Source: JANXQE01 sp035294005
GTDB taxonomy: Bacteria; Verrucomicrobiota; Verrucomicrobiia; Limisphaerales; UBA8199
DNA length: 10,860 nt
Assembly (NCBI GenBank): GCA_035294005.1
Contig: DATGLT010000323.1
Span: 1 to 10,860 of the forward strand
Direction of reading: 5' to 3'
The translations under genes were made by a program, and so were the position numbers. Shown piece by piece: positions 1 through 6,811 of this stretch. Under the pieces are notes generated by a model. It had not been told where the DNA came from. It was given only the letters and a program-made list of their open reading frames with translations, and did not search any database. Position 1 is the first letter of the stretch. Each line of letters begins with the position of its first letter.

Positions 1-487
1 TGGCGAGGATTCCCTGGTCGCGCACATCGGAAATAGTGCCGCATTTTTGAAGACACGCGTGACCCAGGACGGCTGCATATTCAGCGTTCGAGGGATTGGC
101 GGCAACGCGCATTTGAAGTTCGGTCATTGCCTGGTCCAGTCCGCCACGGTCGCGCAAAGCTTTCCACGAAGCCTGCTTCTGTTCGTAAGATGCGCTTGGG
201 GATACAAGCACATCAACGGCCTCTGCTACGTCGGATTTTGACAAGGGAACCATCGGCCGAGCCGGCGCGGAATCTGCCGCCGAGTCGGCGCGGGAATGAG
301 AGATGGATGGATTTTGGGTTCCAGCGGTCAACCGGCGAGGCTGAGCCTCCTCCTGCGGCGTGGAGATTTCCGTTTGCCGAACCGCAGCTTTCACCTCCTG
401 GGCTCGACCCGCCTTGCTTTTGTTGATATAATAGGCCGAGCCTGCCACGAGCCCGGCTGCGAAAACCACCACAATAATGTATTTCAT
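1..487 (-). CDS. Membrane-anchored or secreted protein with TPR-like segment, 5' part only (runs off left edge)
   Basis: The frame is open without a stop from an ATG at 487 to the window edge, giving 162 N-terminal residues. It begins MKYIIVVVFAAGLVAGSAYY, one hydrophobic segment (about residues 3-20) that would act as signal anchor or signal peptide. A hydrophilic Glu/Gln/Pro/Ser-rich linker follows (about 24-80). From about 105 onward there is a helical stretch containing AMTELQMRVAANPSNAEYAA and then a Leu/Gly/His/Ala pattern, which resembles a tetratricopeptide repeat. The start is supported by AGAAAGG about 5 bases upstream. The function is unknown; TPR proteins usually mediate protein-protein contacts. 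The gene lies on the same strand as the blaI cassette but 294 bases downstream of it, past a hairpin, so it may be a separate transcript. The 3' end lies outside the window, so neither length nor C-terminal domains can be judged. Confidence 0.75.
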   Translation of the reverse strand, partial: MKYIIVVVFAAGLVAGSAYYINKSKAGRAQEVKAAVRQTEISTPQEEAQPRRLTAGTQNPSISHSRADSAADSAPARPMVPLSKSDVAEAVDVLVSPSASYEQKQASWKALRDRGGLDQAMTELQMRVAANPSNAEYAAVLGHACLQKCGTISDVRDQGILA

Positions 488-781
488 AGTTGCCTTTCTA
501 TTCCGGCCGATAACGGCCCTCACCAGACAATGCGAAATAGCGTCTGAAAAAGGCTCATCACTTCTGCAGTGGGTGCAGATGGGCAGAGCGCCGGATTAAG
601 ATGTGAGTTTCCTGGGATGCACCACATCTTCGCGAGGCAAAGCTCGGGCGGACATCAAACCCCTTGGTGGTGCCTTTAGGAAGGTTTCTCCGAAAATCCC
701 GGACGGGGCCAAGGGAGAGTTCCGAGTTGGCCTCTGAATCGAATCATGGCGGCACTCCTCGAAGTGCCGCTACAGGGGGCT
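488..781. other. Intergenic region with inverted repeats, no convincing gene
   Basis: This 294-base gap separates the stop at 782 from the ATG at 487, both on the minus strand. I see no coding frame with good codon use or a ribosome site. It holds three inverted repeats: a strong one at 747-772 (listed separately), an 8-bp stem AAGATGTG/CACATCTT at 598-605/623-630 with a 17-base loop, and a short GGCCG/CGGCC stem at 505-518 just upstream of the ribosome site of the left-edge gene. No clear -35/-10 pair for that gene was found. Confidence 0.5.
747..772 (-). other. Strong hairpin downstream of the operon (terminator or REP-like palindrome)
   Basis: GCGGCACT (749-756) pairs perfectly with AGTGCCGC (763-770) around a six-base loop, and the stem extends two more pairs (one G-T, one T-A) to 747 and 772. 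It begins 10 bases after the minus-strand stop at 782, which is a sensible terminator position. In the minus-strand sense the stem is followed by CATGATTCGATTC rather than a T-run, so it is not a classical intrinsic terminator. It could be a transcript-end stabilising hairpin or one copy of a dispersed palindromic element. Only one copy occurs in this window. Confidence 0.4.
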
Positions 782-2086
782 TTAGTCCGTTCGGGAAATT
801 TTGAGGATTTCCTGAACGGGGATGCGGGTCCAACAATCTTCCTGGGAAGGGCCGGTCCGGCCACGATTGCCTTCAGACGAGGAAATCACAAACCCAGCCG
901 AGTAGATTTTGTTGTCGAACTCGATCCGGACCTCCCCGCGAGGGCCTCCCGGGCGGTTGCCTTTGTAAAAATTCACAAAGGCATCGACCTGGCGTGCGTC
1001 CACCGGGGTTTCAAACTCAATGAATTCGAATTCGCGCCCTGGTGAGGAGCGATGGTCTTTGTAATAGTATCCTTCCGGGGAACGAGTGTGTTGAAAAAAC
1101 AAAGTTTGGGCGCCGGGCCGCGGCGAAGAATACAAGTCGAGATCGATGTTGTCCTTCCACCGAATGCCTATCTTTAACGGCCCCACCAGGACAGACGGCG
1201 GACCCTGGGCGGGTTCCAGGATGGAATCCCGTTGGATCCAATCAGCCACGTCCACAGCCCGTCCAATGCGCAGCATCTCCACCTTTGTTTGGTGTGGGTC
1301 CAGAGTCCATTGTCGCGAACTACTGCCCGCCGCGGCGGGTCCGCGCTCGAAACTGTCCATGGCGGTGGGCAGATCGCCGCAGAAGGTCACCAACTCGCCC
1401 CCGCGCCCCTGGACGTACAAAGTCCAAAAACGCGTCACCTTGTCGCGATGCAACTCGCTAACCCATGGGTCACCGAAATAAACCCAGTGAACAATGAGAT
1501 GACGTTTTGGCGCGGGCTCGTCCGCGAGGCCGAACACGGATTTGTCTCGCGTAGCCTGGAGGTGCCCGTCGGAGGGGAAGTATCCATCGACCATCGAAAA
1601 GACCGGCTCCTTTTGATCCTCATAAAGTGGGCTGCCGATAATCAACACACTCGGCTGGACAGAGGATTGGGGGAGGTTTTCACTGAGAAAATCAAGGAAC
1701 TGTGGAAGGCGGACCGCGCTTTGGAATTTGAGTTTTGAATCGAAGGGCCGGGGGTGTTCCACCGCGAGGAACCGTTTGAGCTGATTGATTGAGCCGGAAA
1801 ACTGGTTGGCGCGAGTTTTCGGACTTTCAAAGGCGTGAGAGTCAGGAATGGTCAGGCTGGCGACGGTTTCAAGGTTGAACGAATCGAAGACAGTGATCGA
1901 GCTGTTCAAGGGCAGATCCTGGACGAGCAAATGAACCAGGCCGCGGTAGACGTCGTCCTTGACCGCATTATCCAAAAAAGGGGAGATGCCGACCACGAAC
2001 GTCTCGGGATGCGTGGGGACATTGGCCGGTTCGGCTGCAAGCGGCAATGGGCAAACCAAGAGCAGTTGGATTAAAGCGAAACGCAT
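782..2086 (-). CDS. Secreted two-domain hypothetical protein (alpha/beta N-domain, beta-sandwich-like C-domain)
   Basis: This is a 434-residue protein of unrecognised family. The ATG at 2086 is chosen over the upstream in-frame alternative because AAAGGAGG lies 5-6 bases before it and the product then begins with a clean signal peptide (MRFALIQLLLVCPLPLAAEP). Residues about 29-246 look like an alternating alpha/beta domain, with hydrophobic strands such as TFVVGIS, SITVFDSF, SVLIIGSP and LIVHWVYFGD. This recalls a von Willebrand A or Rossmann-like layout, but no DxSxS metal site is visible. Residues about 298-404 look beta-rich (IGIRWKDNIDLDLY, then aromatic and charged strands), similar in style to YfaP/DUF2135-type sandwich domains; this is inference. 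It starts 11 bases after the stop of the four-TM gene, so the two are probably co-translated. Its likely place is the periplasm or outer envelope. The coding sequence is clear, the function is not. Confidence 0.85.
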   Translation of the reverse strand: MRFALIQLLLVCPLPLAAEPANVPTHPETFVVGISPFLDNAVKDDVYRGLVHLLVQDLPLNSSITVFDSFNLETVASLTIPDSHAFESPKTRANQFSGSINQLKRFLAVEHPRPFDSKLKFQSAVRLPQFLDFLSENLPQSSVQPSVLIIGSPLYEDQKEPVFSMVDGYFPSDGHLQATRDKSVFGLADEPAPKRHLIVHWVYFGDPWVSELHRDKVTRFWTLYVQGRGGELVTFCGDLPTAMDSFERGPAAAGSSSRQWTLDPHQTKVEMLRIGRAVDVADWIQRDSILEPAQGPPSVLVGPLKIGIRWKDNIDLDLYSSPRPGAQTLFFQHTRSPEGYYYKDHRSSPGREFEFIEFETPVDARQVDAFVNFYKGNRPGGPRGEVRIEFDNKIYSAGFVISSSEGNRGRTGPSQEDCWTRIPVQEILKISRTD

Positions 2087-2097
2087 AATTCCTCCTT

Positions 2098-3216
2098 TTA
2101 TGGTTCGGCACTGCCGTTGGCATTGGGCTGTCCGGCGGCAACACGGGCGCCGTCCCATGAACCCAGATGGGTCCTAAGATGGTCTGATAATTCGTCGAGA
2201 ATGATCTGACGCTTTTCCGACTGGCTTTGTCGTTTAGCCGATTCGCGGTGGAAAATGGATTTGCCGTAGGCCACGAGAGCGGACAATTGGTTATCCAACC
2301 GCATCAGGTTTCCATTGGCTAGCCCCAGGGCTGAGCGTTCCCGCGCAATGCTCTCTTCAAGAAACCGCTGTTCTTGTTCCAATTGAACAAAGGCCGGGTC
2401 GAGAGCCAGGCGCACGGGACGATGTTTCGCGTACAAACTGGTCAGGTACATCCCAATGACCGCGGAAAGAAATATCTCAGCGATCGCCTGCCCGGCCACG
2501 GTGATGACATCGACCCATTTGGCGCCGGCAAAATTCAGGCGCCCCGCCGCGGCCGTGTGCGAAGAAGAGTCGAACACCGTCAAGCCGGCGATCTGTTCGT
2601 CGATTCCTTTGGAAAGGGTCGGATATACGCAGGCGTATGCGCCCACCCAAACAAGCACTCCGATCATGCCTGCAGCAAGGCAAGTCCACAGATACACCGT
2701 CCGATGCCGTCGTTCAGCCAATACATCCCATCCGATCTTGATTCCAAAAGCGCCAATCGGAAGCAAGGCCGCCCAGAGGTACGACCGAATCGGGCTCTCA
2801 CGAAAAGTTACAAAGCCCGATTCAAGAAGATTGAAGGAAATGTTGAGCACCCCGAATCCAATTAACGCGATGATGCCGAGCAAGCCCAGAACGAACATGA
2901 ACAAGTCCCACCCGTTCCAAGGCAAGCTGGGCCTGCTGTCTTCCTGGCCGTCCACGGTTACCGGCACGAGTTTCTGGCGTTCGCCAAGCCCAAGATGCGT
3001 TTGCTTCAACCGCGCCTCCAGGAACGCGAGCCGGTCCTCGTGAATCCGGGCGTCCTGTTTGTGCTTCTCCAATTCGATCGCGTGGTGATGCAGAAATAGT
3101 GAACGATGATAGGCTTCGATCTCTTCGAGCGAAGAACTGGCGTTCTCGATTTGGTTCTGAATGAATTCCAGGTGCACAGCAGGCACGATGGATTCACTCG
3201 CTTTCGCAACACTCAT
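2098..3216 (-). CDS. Four-TM membrane protein with flanking coiled coils
   Basis: This is a 372-residue protein I do not recognise. From the ATG at 3216 (MSVAKASESIVPA) there is a predicted helical coiled coil at about residues 14-78, rich in Glu, Gln, His and Leu. Hydrophobic segments follow at about 104-130, 146-164, 174-199 and 235-262, and then a second long charged helix at about 276-350 with many Glu, Gln, Arg and Lys. The tail is Gly/Ala/Asn-rich. With four membrane passes both coiled coils would lie on the same side, suggesting an oligomeric scaffold. A GTG at 3282 in the same frame would add 22 residues. Neither start has a good ribosome site, so the start is uncertain. It follows the M56 protease gene by 83 bases and precedes the secreted protein gene by 11 bases. 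It may be a membrane partner of one or both neighbours. Confidence 0.85.
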   Translation of the reverse strand: MSVAKASESIVPAVHLEFIQNQIENASSSLEEIEAYHRSLFLHHHAIELEKHKQDARIHEDRLAFLEARLKQTHLGLGERQKLVPVTVDGQEDSRPSLPWNGWDLFMFVLGLLGIIALIGFGVLNISFNLLESGFVTFRESPIRSYLWAALLPIGAFGIKIGWDVLAERRHRTVYLWTCLAAGMIGVLVWVGAYACVYPTLSKGIDEQIAGLTVFDSSSHTAAAGRLNFAGAKWVDVITVAGQAIAEIFLSAVIGMYLTSLYAKHRPVRLALDPAFVQLEQEQRFLEESIARERSALGLANGNLMRLDNQLSALVAYGKSIFHRESAKRQSQSEKRQIILDELSDHLRTHLGSWDGARVAAGQPNANGSAEP

Positions 3217-3299
3217 AATGAGAATGGGTGAGGATCTTGGCAGCAGGGAGCGCAGGCAGACCAGAAACTGCCTGCACCCCACCCCGCTGCATGTTGAAG

Positions 3300-5357
3300 T
3301 TATGGCTTGGCTTCGGGGTCAACCCCGTTCTGAGCCTGGGAATCGTCCTTTGCTCCGTCGCCCCGGCCCTGCGTTTCCCGGTTGGCTCGCTTCTTTTCCC
3401 GCTCTAGTTTTTGAATTTGCCGAGTGAGCCGCTCCATCTCCCGGTTGAGCCCCTCCCGCGCATTACGCAGGGACTCAAGCTGCTGCTCGAAGGCCTCGCG
3501 CGTCTGGCCCATTCCGCCGGGATCCTTTTGCAGCCGGGCCTCCAGGTCCCGCGTGGCCCGCTCGGCTTGTTCGACCGCGCGTTTTGCCTGGTCCGCAGCC
3601 CGAGTTGCCTGGCGCTCGGCCATTTCTTTGATCTTTTGTTCGGATGCCCGATCCCGGTCCAAATCAGGAAACGCTTTTCCCTGCATGCCATTAAAGGCGA
3701 ACATATCGGAACTGCGCTTCTGCTGGTCCATGAGTGAGCGAACCATCTTTTCCAAGCGGTTCAGACGATCCTCAATGGAACCGTCAACCTGGACCGCGCC
3801 GTCCGCAGTGTCGGCCAATCGCGGCGCTTTGCCGGCCTTCGATCGCCACGCCCTCGGCGCTTTGGGTTTGACCAGGTCAGGATCGGGCGGCACGGGCGGA
3901 CCGGGAACAGGCGAGGGTTCGATTCCGGCGTCAGACTTGAACTTCGGCCCGTCCCCAACGCCTTGCGGGGTATCGCTCGAAGGGGCGGTTTCGGCCACGA
4001 CAGGCGCGACCGGTGCAATAGCTTCCGGTGCGGGTGTTGGGCCGGGTTCACCAGCCAAGGCTTCCGGAGCGACGGGCGCGGCTTGGGGTTCTTTGGGCGG
4101 GTCGGCAAAGACCAGGCGCGGCGCCGAGTAGAGTGCCAAAACAGCAATGAATGCCGCCGTGGCGATGATGGAAATAGTCCTGCCTTTGGCAAGGCGCGGA
4201 GACGAGTTTCTGCGTTTATTCAGTATCATACTGATCCTTTGTTGTAATTGACTGCGATTGTTTGAAACTCCAGGGCCGAGCAGCAGCGATTGCTGTCGGA
4301 TCCGGCCGGCCACGCTGGCCAGCGTCAGGGCGTAATTGCGCCGGGCTGTTCCCATCAAGAGCACGTGGTCATCACAGGCGATCTCACGCTCGATGCTCAG
4401 GCGCTTGCCAATCCACCAAACCGCCGGATGAAAAAACAAAAGAGCCTGGGCGAAATGCTGGCCGAGATTGACCCAGTCATCATACCGCCGCACATGAGCC
4501 AACTCATGCGAGAGCACGTGCCAGGCCTCCTCACTGCCATTATCCAGGGACATCGGAAAAAGTATCACCGGCTCGGCGAAGCCCAGCACAACAGGGTTGC
4601 AATGCCCGGGTGAGACCCTCAATTGGACGTTCCGGGTTGTGTTCGTCCCAGCCAGTAGTTGTCGAAAGGCATGTTGCAGCTCGGGCCCAGCCGGGCGCGA
4701 GTCCCGGGCCAAATCTTTCACTCGACGCAACCGACGAACCAAAATGCCCAGCGAAATCGCAGCGCCTGCCAGCCAAGTGGCAAGCAACACGGCTAAAACC
4801 GGTTCTGCCGTCGCGCTATAAATCCCCCAGGAAACAGGCCTTAGAATGCTCCCCATAACCCGGGTGAATAGGGATATATCGGACGCGCTTTCGACATTGA
4901 CCAGCGGAGGCTCCCTGCCCGTCGCGGCACCTGCATCCTGCATTGGCGGGACTGAGGAGTCCGCCAGAAGAGACGAAGGGATTGAAGAGGCTGTGCTTTC
5001 GACCGGGGACTGCAGCTCTGGAATCGCGAAGTCCGCCCGGTCCGACTCCAAAGACGGCGGCGACATCCCAGAAACCAAACCAGCAACGGGGGAAAGGGGC
5101 TCAATCGAACCAGCGGCGGGGGCACCTTGGATCGATCCGGATCGTGACAGGGGCAAATTAGCCAGCCATGCAGCCGGAACCATCAACACCACCAGACCCA
5201 AAGTAGCCAGCCAAACCGCGTGCCGCGTCGCGGCGTTGGTTCCCCGGGCTACTCGTAGAATAATCGCAACCAGGGCTGCCACGAGCAGGCCCTGAATAAC
5301 CCCGTTCAACGCTCCCAGGATCCCGCTTGCGCAAAACTCGAAAAATTCATTGCTCAT
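3300..5357 (-). CDS. BlaR1/MecR1-type M56 membrane metalloprotease with a coiled-coil C-terminus
   Basis: This 685-residue protein belongs to peptidase family M56, the sensor-proteases that inactivate BlaI-type repressors. The ATG at 5357 (MSNEFFEFCASGILG) is chosen because it overlaps the blaI stop by 11 bases and has GGGGGA about 10 bases upstream; a longer in-frame extension would run through blaI. Hydrophobic segments lie at about residues 15-37, 46-68, 182-207 and 394-417. A Ser/Pro-rich loop of about 110 residues separates the second and third. The zinc site HELAH is at 284-288, with REIACDD from about 324 supplying the downstream acidic ligand. After the last membrane segment comes a Pro/Ala-rich linker (about 420-500), then charged coiled-coil stretches at about 531-546, 571-610 and 622-661. 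No penicillin-binding SxxK/SxN/KTG sensor domain is visible, so the signal is probably not a beta-lactam. In the BlaR1 topology both the Ser/Pro loop and the tail would be periplasmic. Confidence 0.9.
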   Translation of the reverse strand: MSNEFFEFCASGILGALNGVIQGLLVAALVAIILRVARGTNAATRHAVWLATLGLVVLMVPAAWLANLPLSRSGSIQGAPAAGSIEPLSPVAGLVSGMSPPSLESDRADFAIPELQSPVESTASSIPSSLLADSSVPPMQDAGAATGREPPLVNVESASDISLFTRVMGSILRPVSWGIYSATAEPVLAVLLATWLAGAAISLGILVRRLRRVKDLARDSRPAGPELQHAFRQLLAGTNTTRNVQLRVSPGHCNPVVLGFAEPVILFPMSLDNGSEEAWHVLSHELAHVRRYDDWVNLGQHFAQALLFFHPAVWWIGKRLSIEREIACDDHVLLMGTARRNYALTLASVAGRIRQQSLLLGPGVSNNRSQLQQRISMILNKRRNSSPRLAKGRTISIIATAAFIAVLALYSAPRLVFADPPKEPQAAPVAPEALAGEPGPTPAPEAIAPVAPVVAETAPSSDTPQGVGDGPKFKSDAGIEPSPVPGPPVPPDPDLVKPKAPRAWRSKAGKAPRLADTADGAVQVDGSIEDRLNRLEKMVRSLMDQQKRSSDMFAFNGMQGKAFPDLDRDRASEQKIKEMAERQATRAADQAKRAVEQAERATRDLEARLQKDPGGMGQTREAFEQQLESLRNAREGLNREMERLTRQIQKLEREKKRANRETQGRGDGAKDDSQAQNGVDPEAKP

Positions 5358-5736
5358 GCCGATCGTCCCCCGACTCGTGAATCTTCTGTTTGATTGCGTC
5401 CAGTTCCTCAGCCGATAATTCCTCCTCACGCAGAAACGAAAGGACCAGTTCCTGCGGGGAGCCTGAAAAGAATTTTGAAAGCAGCTGGTGCACCGCTTTT
5501 CGCGCCGCGGTGTCACGGTCAACGCGCGGGGTGAACACGTGCGCCCTGCCCTCTTTGCGCGCAGCCAGATACCCTTTGGCCTTCAGAATCCGCATCAAGG
5601 TCAGGATCGTCGTGTACGCATCCTTGCCATTCAGTGCTTCCACCACATCGGCCACAGTCGCCGACCCGCGCGCCCATACCACCTCCATAATCCGGTGTTC
5701 GGCATTGGTCAGGGTATTGGCAGATTTTCGCGGCAT
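5347..5736 (-). CDS. blaI: BlaI/MecI/CopY-family transcriptional repressor
   Basis: This 129-residue protein has the usual length of the family. The winged helix spans about residues 8-71: LTNAEHRIMEVVWARGSATV opens the domain, DAYTTILTLMRILKAKGYL (39-57) is the recognition region, and KEGRAHVFTP is the wing. The C-terminal dimerisation helices follow, with SFLREEELSAEELDAIKQKI at 100-119. In staphylococcal BlaI the protease-sensitive bond lies just before the Phe of this helix, and the matching position here is about Ser100-Phe101. Known family members bind palindromic operators as dimers and are inactivated after the partner M56 protease is activated. The gene directly precedes and overlaps that protease gene. 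No strong ribosome site precedes the ATG at 5736. A palindrome and promoter candidate lie 38-79 bases upstream, consistent with autoregulation. Family assignment is firm; the target genes are inferred to be its own operon. Confidence 0.93.
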   Translation of the reverse strand: MPRKSANTLTNAEHRIMEVVWARGSATVADVVEALNGKDAYTTILTLMRILKAKGYLAARKEGRAHVFTPRVDRDTAARKAVHQLLSKFFSGSPQELVLSFLREEELSAEELDAIKQKIHESGDDRHEQ

Positions 5737-5773
5737 AACGCGGCCGATTGATTATTAATTAATTAGTAGTTCG

Positions 5774-5802
5774 ACCCTAAAACACGGTCCAGCCCGGGTC
5801 AA
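5774..5802 (-). promoter_or_regulatory. Candidate sigma70-type promoter of the blaI operon
   Basis: On the minus strand, TTGACC (5802-5797) matches five of six -35 bases. A 17-base spacer leads to TAGGGT (5779-5774), a weak -10 element. Transcription would start near 5767, about 30 bases before the blaI ATG. The -35 element abuts the palindrome at 5802-5815, an arrangement that suits a repressor blocking polymerase. The weak -10 keeps confidence low. Confidence 0.35.
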
Positions 5803-5815
5803 CTAAATCTTTAGT
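5802..5815. promoter_or_regulatory. Candidate BlaI operator palindrome
   Basis: ACTAAA (5802-5807), TC, TTTAGT (5810-5815) is a perfect inverted repeat with a two-base centre. The right arm continues as TTTAGTAG, and the heptamer TTAGTAG recurs at 5763-5769, 48 bases away and near the predicted transcription start. TAGTA-type half sites resemble those reported for some BlaI repressors. The position, 66 bases upstream of blaI beside a -35 candidate, fits an autoregulatory operator. Binding is inferred. Confidence 0.5.
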
Positions 5816-5863
5816 AGAAAGTGAAGATTTTTTTCCGACGGTTTTTTATTGATCGAACGTTGT

Positions 5864-5887
5864 CCCCGACCTGAGCCACTCTCGGGG
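5864..5887 (-). terminator. Hairpin after the FGE-fold gene, possible transcript end
   Basis: CCCCGA (5864-5869) pairs with TCGGGG (5882-5887), and the loop contains a further GAG/GGCTC pairing on the plus strand, so the structure could be a branched or extended stem. It lies 28 bases past the minus-strand stop at 5915. In that direction no T-run follows, so this is not a typical intrinsic terminator. It lies between the FGE-fold gene and the blaI promoter candidate and may separate the two transcripts. Confidence 0.3.
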
Positions 5888-5914
5888 CAACGAAGACCCC
5901 GGTCCGGCTGGAGT

Positions 5915-6787
5915 TCAAAAAGCGTGGCGCACGCAACGGAAACCACAAAAGTCAGTCGAGAAACAAGCGTCGGTATCCCCGGTTCGTTCACCCTGCCGAA
6001 ATGTAGCGCGGCACTGGTTGACGCTCGATTTCCAACTGCCGCCGCGGATGACTCGTTTTACATCCTTGCCTGGGCTGGGTGGTCCGTGCGGGTCCTGATC
6101 GGGACTTTCCTTGTAATAGGTGGGGCTATAGACGTCCTCGCACCACTCGGAAACATTGCCGTACAAGTCGAAAATGCCGAAGGCGTTTTCCTTTTTCTGG
6201 CCAACAACGTGTGTTTTCTGGTCTGCGTTATCGGCAAACCACGCGTACTGGCGAAGTTTATCGGGCTGGCCAAAATCAAAGGCGCCGTCAGTGCCGCCCC
6301 TGCACGCATATTCCCATTCGGCTTCCGTTGGCAGGCGATAACCGCTTGCCGAGTAGTCGCACTCCCAATCCGCCGTCTTTTCGTTATAGCACGGCGTGAG
6401 CCCTTCGAGCAGGGATCGTTCATTGCAAAAGCGTTTAGCATCACGCCAACGCACCCGTTCAACCGGTTTGGAGGGATTATCCTGCCAGTGCGAAGGGTCG
6501 GGAAGCTGGACCTTTGCAAACATCTCGTGGGTGACTTCGAATTTATCGATCCAAAACGGGCTGAGACGGACTTTGTGAACCGGCGCCTCATCCGGGTTGC
6601 CGTTGTCACTGCCCATCATGAACTGCCCGGCCGCGATATAAACCATGGGCCCGCATTTGGTGGAGAGTTCTCGAGGATGATCCTGGGAAATCTTATTGGG
6701 CTGTTCCGAGCCCGCCGTGACCGCATCGCGCCGCTCGCAACCTGCCAGCACCAAAATAAACGCCAGGGGAATCAGTAGCCGAATCAT
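5915..6787 (-). CDS. FGE-sulfatase-fold (SUMF1-like) lipoprotein, probably not a true FGE
   Basis: This 290-residue protein starts with a lipoprotein signal, MIRLLIPLAFILVLAGC, with lipobox LAGC at residues 14-17, so Cys17 should be lipidated. The rest is a complete formylglycine-generating-enzyme-like domain (PF03781 type): MVYIAAGQFMMGSDNG near 48-63, RLPTEAEWEYACRGG at 151-165, GNVSEWCEDVY at 210-220, RGGSW at 248-252 and GFRCVR at 282-287. True FGEs carry two copper-binding cysteines (human Cys336 and Cys341) after the GGS motif. Here the first aligns with Ser254 and only the second is kept (Cys259), so canonical sulfatase activation is unlikely. The family also contains non-catalytic and other oxidoreductase members. 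The gene begins 24 bases after the stop of the TolB-like gene, so the two probably form an operon at the envelope. No strong ribosome site is visible. Confidence 0.9.
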   Translation of the reverse strand: MIRLLIPLAFILVLAGCERRDAVTAGSEQPNKISQDHPRELSTKCGPMVYIAAGQFMMGSDNGNPDEAPVHKVRLSPFWIDKFEVTHEMFAKVQLPDPSHWQDNPSKPVERVRWRDAKRFCNERSLLEGLTPCYNEKTADWECDYSASGYRLPTEAEWEYACRGGTDGAFDFGQPDKLRQYAWFADNADQKTHVVGQKKENAFGIFDLYGNVSEWCEDVYSPTYYKESPDQDPHGPPSPGKDVKRVIRGGSWKSSVNQCRATFRQGERTGDTDACFSTDFCGFRCVRHAF

Positions 6788-6811
6788 ACTTCGTCTGAAC
6801 TGGGAAACAGC

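Noticed and set aside
127..547. Plus-strand ORFs at the left edge
   Set aside because: They are shadows of the minus-strand gene starting at 487, which has a ribosome site, a membrane segment and sensible codon use.
676..864. 62-codon minus-strand ORF across the hairpin
   Set aside because: It overlaps the end of the secreted protein gene out of frame, spans the palindrome and has no ribosome site.
3424..4131. 235-codon plus-strand ORF
   Set aside because: It is antisense to the linker and coiled-coil part of the M56 protease, and its Ser/Arg/Gly-rich composition mirrors that GC-rich sequence.
5358..5522. Longer start for the M56 protease
   Set aside because: The extension runs through blaI in another frame with a basic, unlikely N-terminus; the ATG at 5357 has a ribosome site and the normal membrane segment.
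5849..6778. 309-codon plus-strand ORF
   Set aside because: It is antisense to the FGE-fold lipoprotein, whose motifs are unmistakable, and its own product shows no family features.
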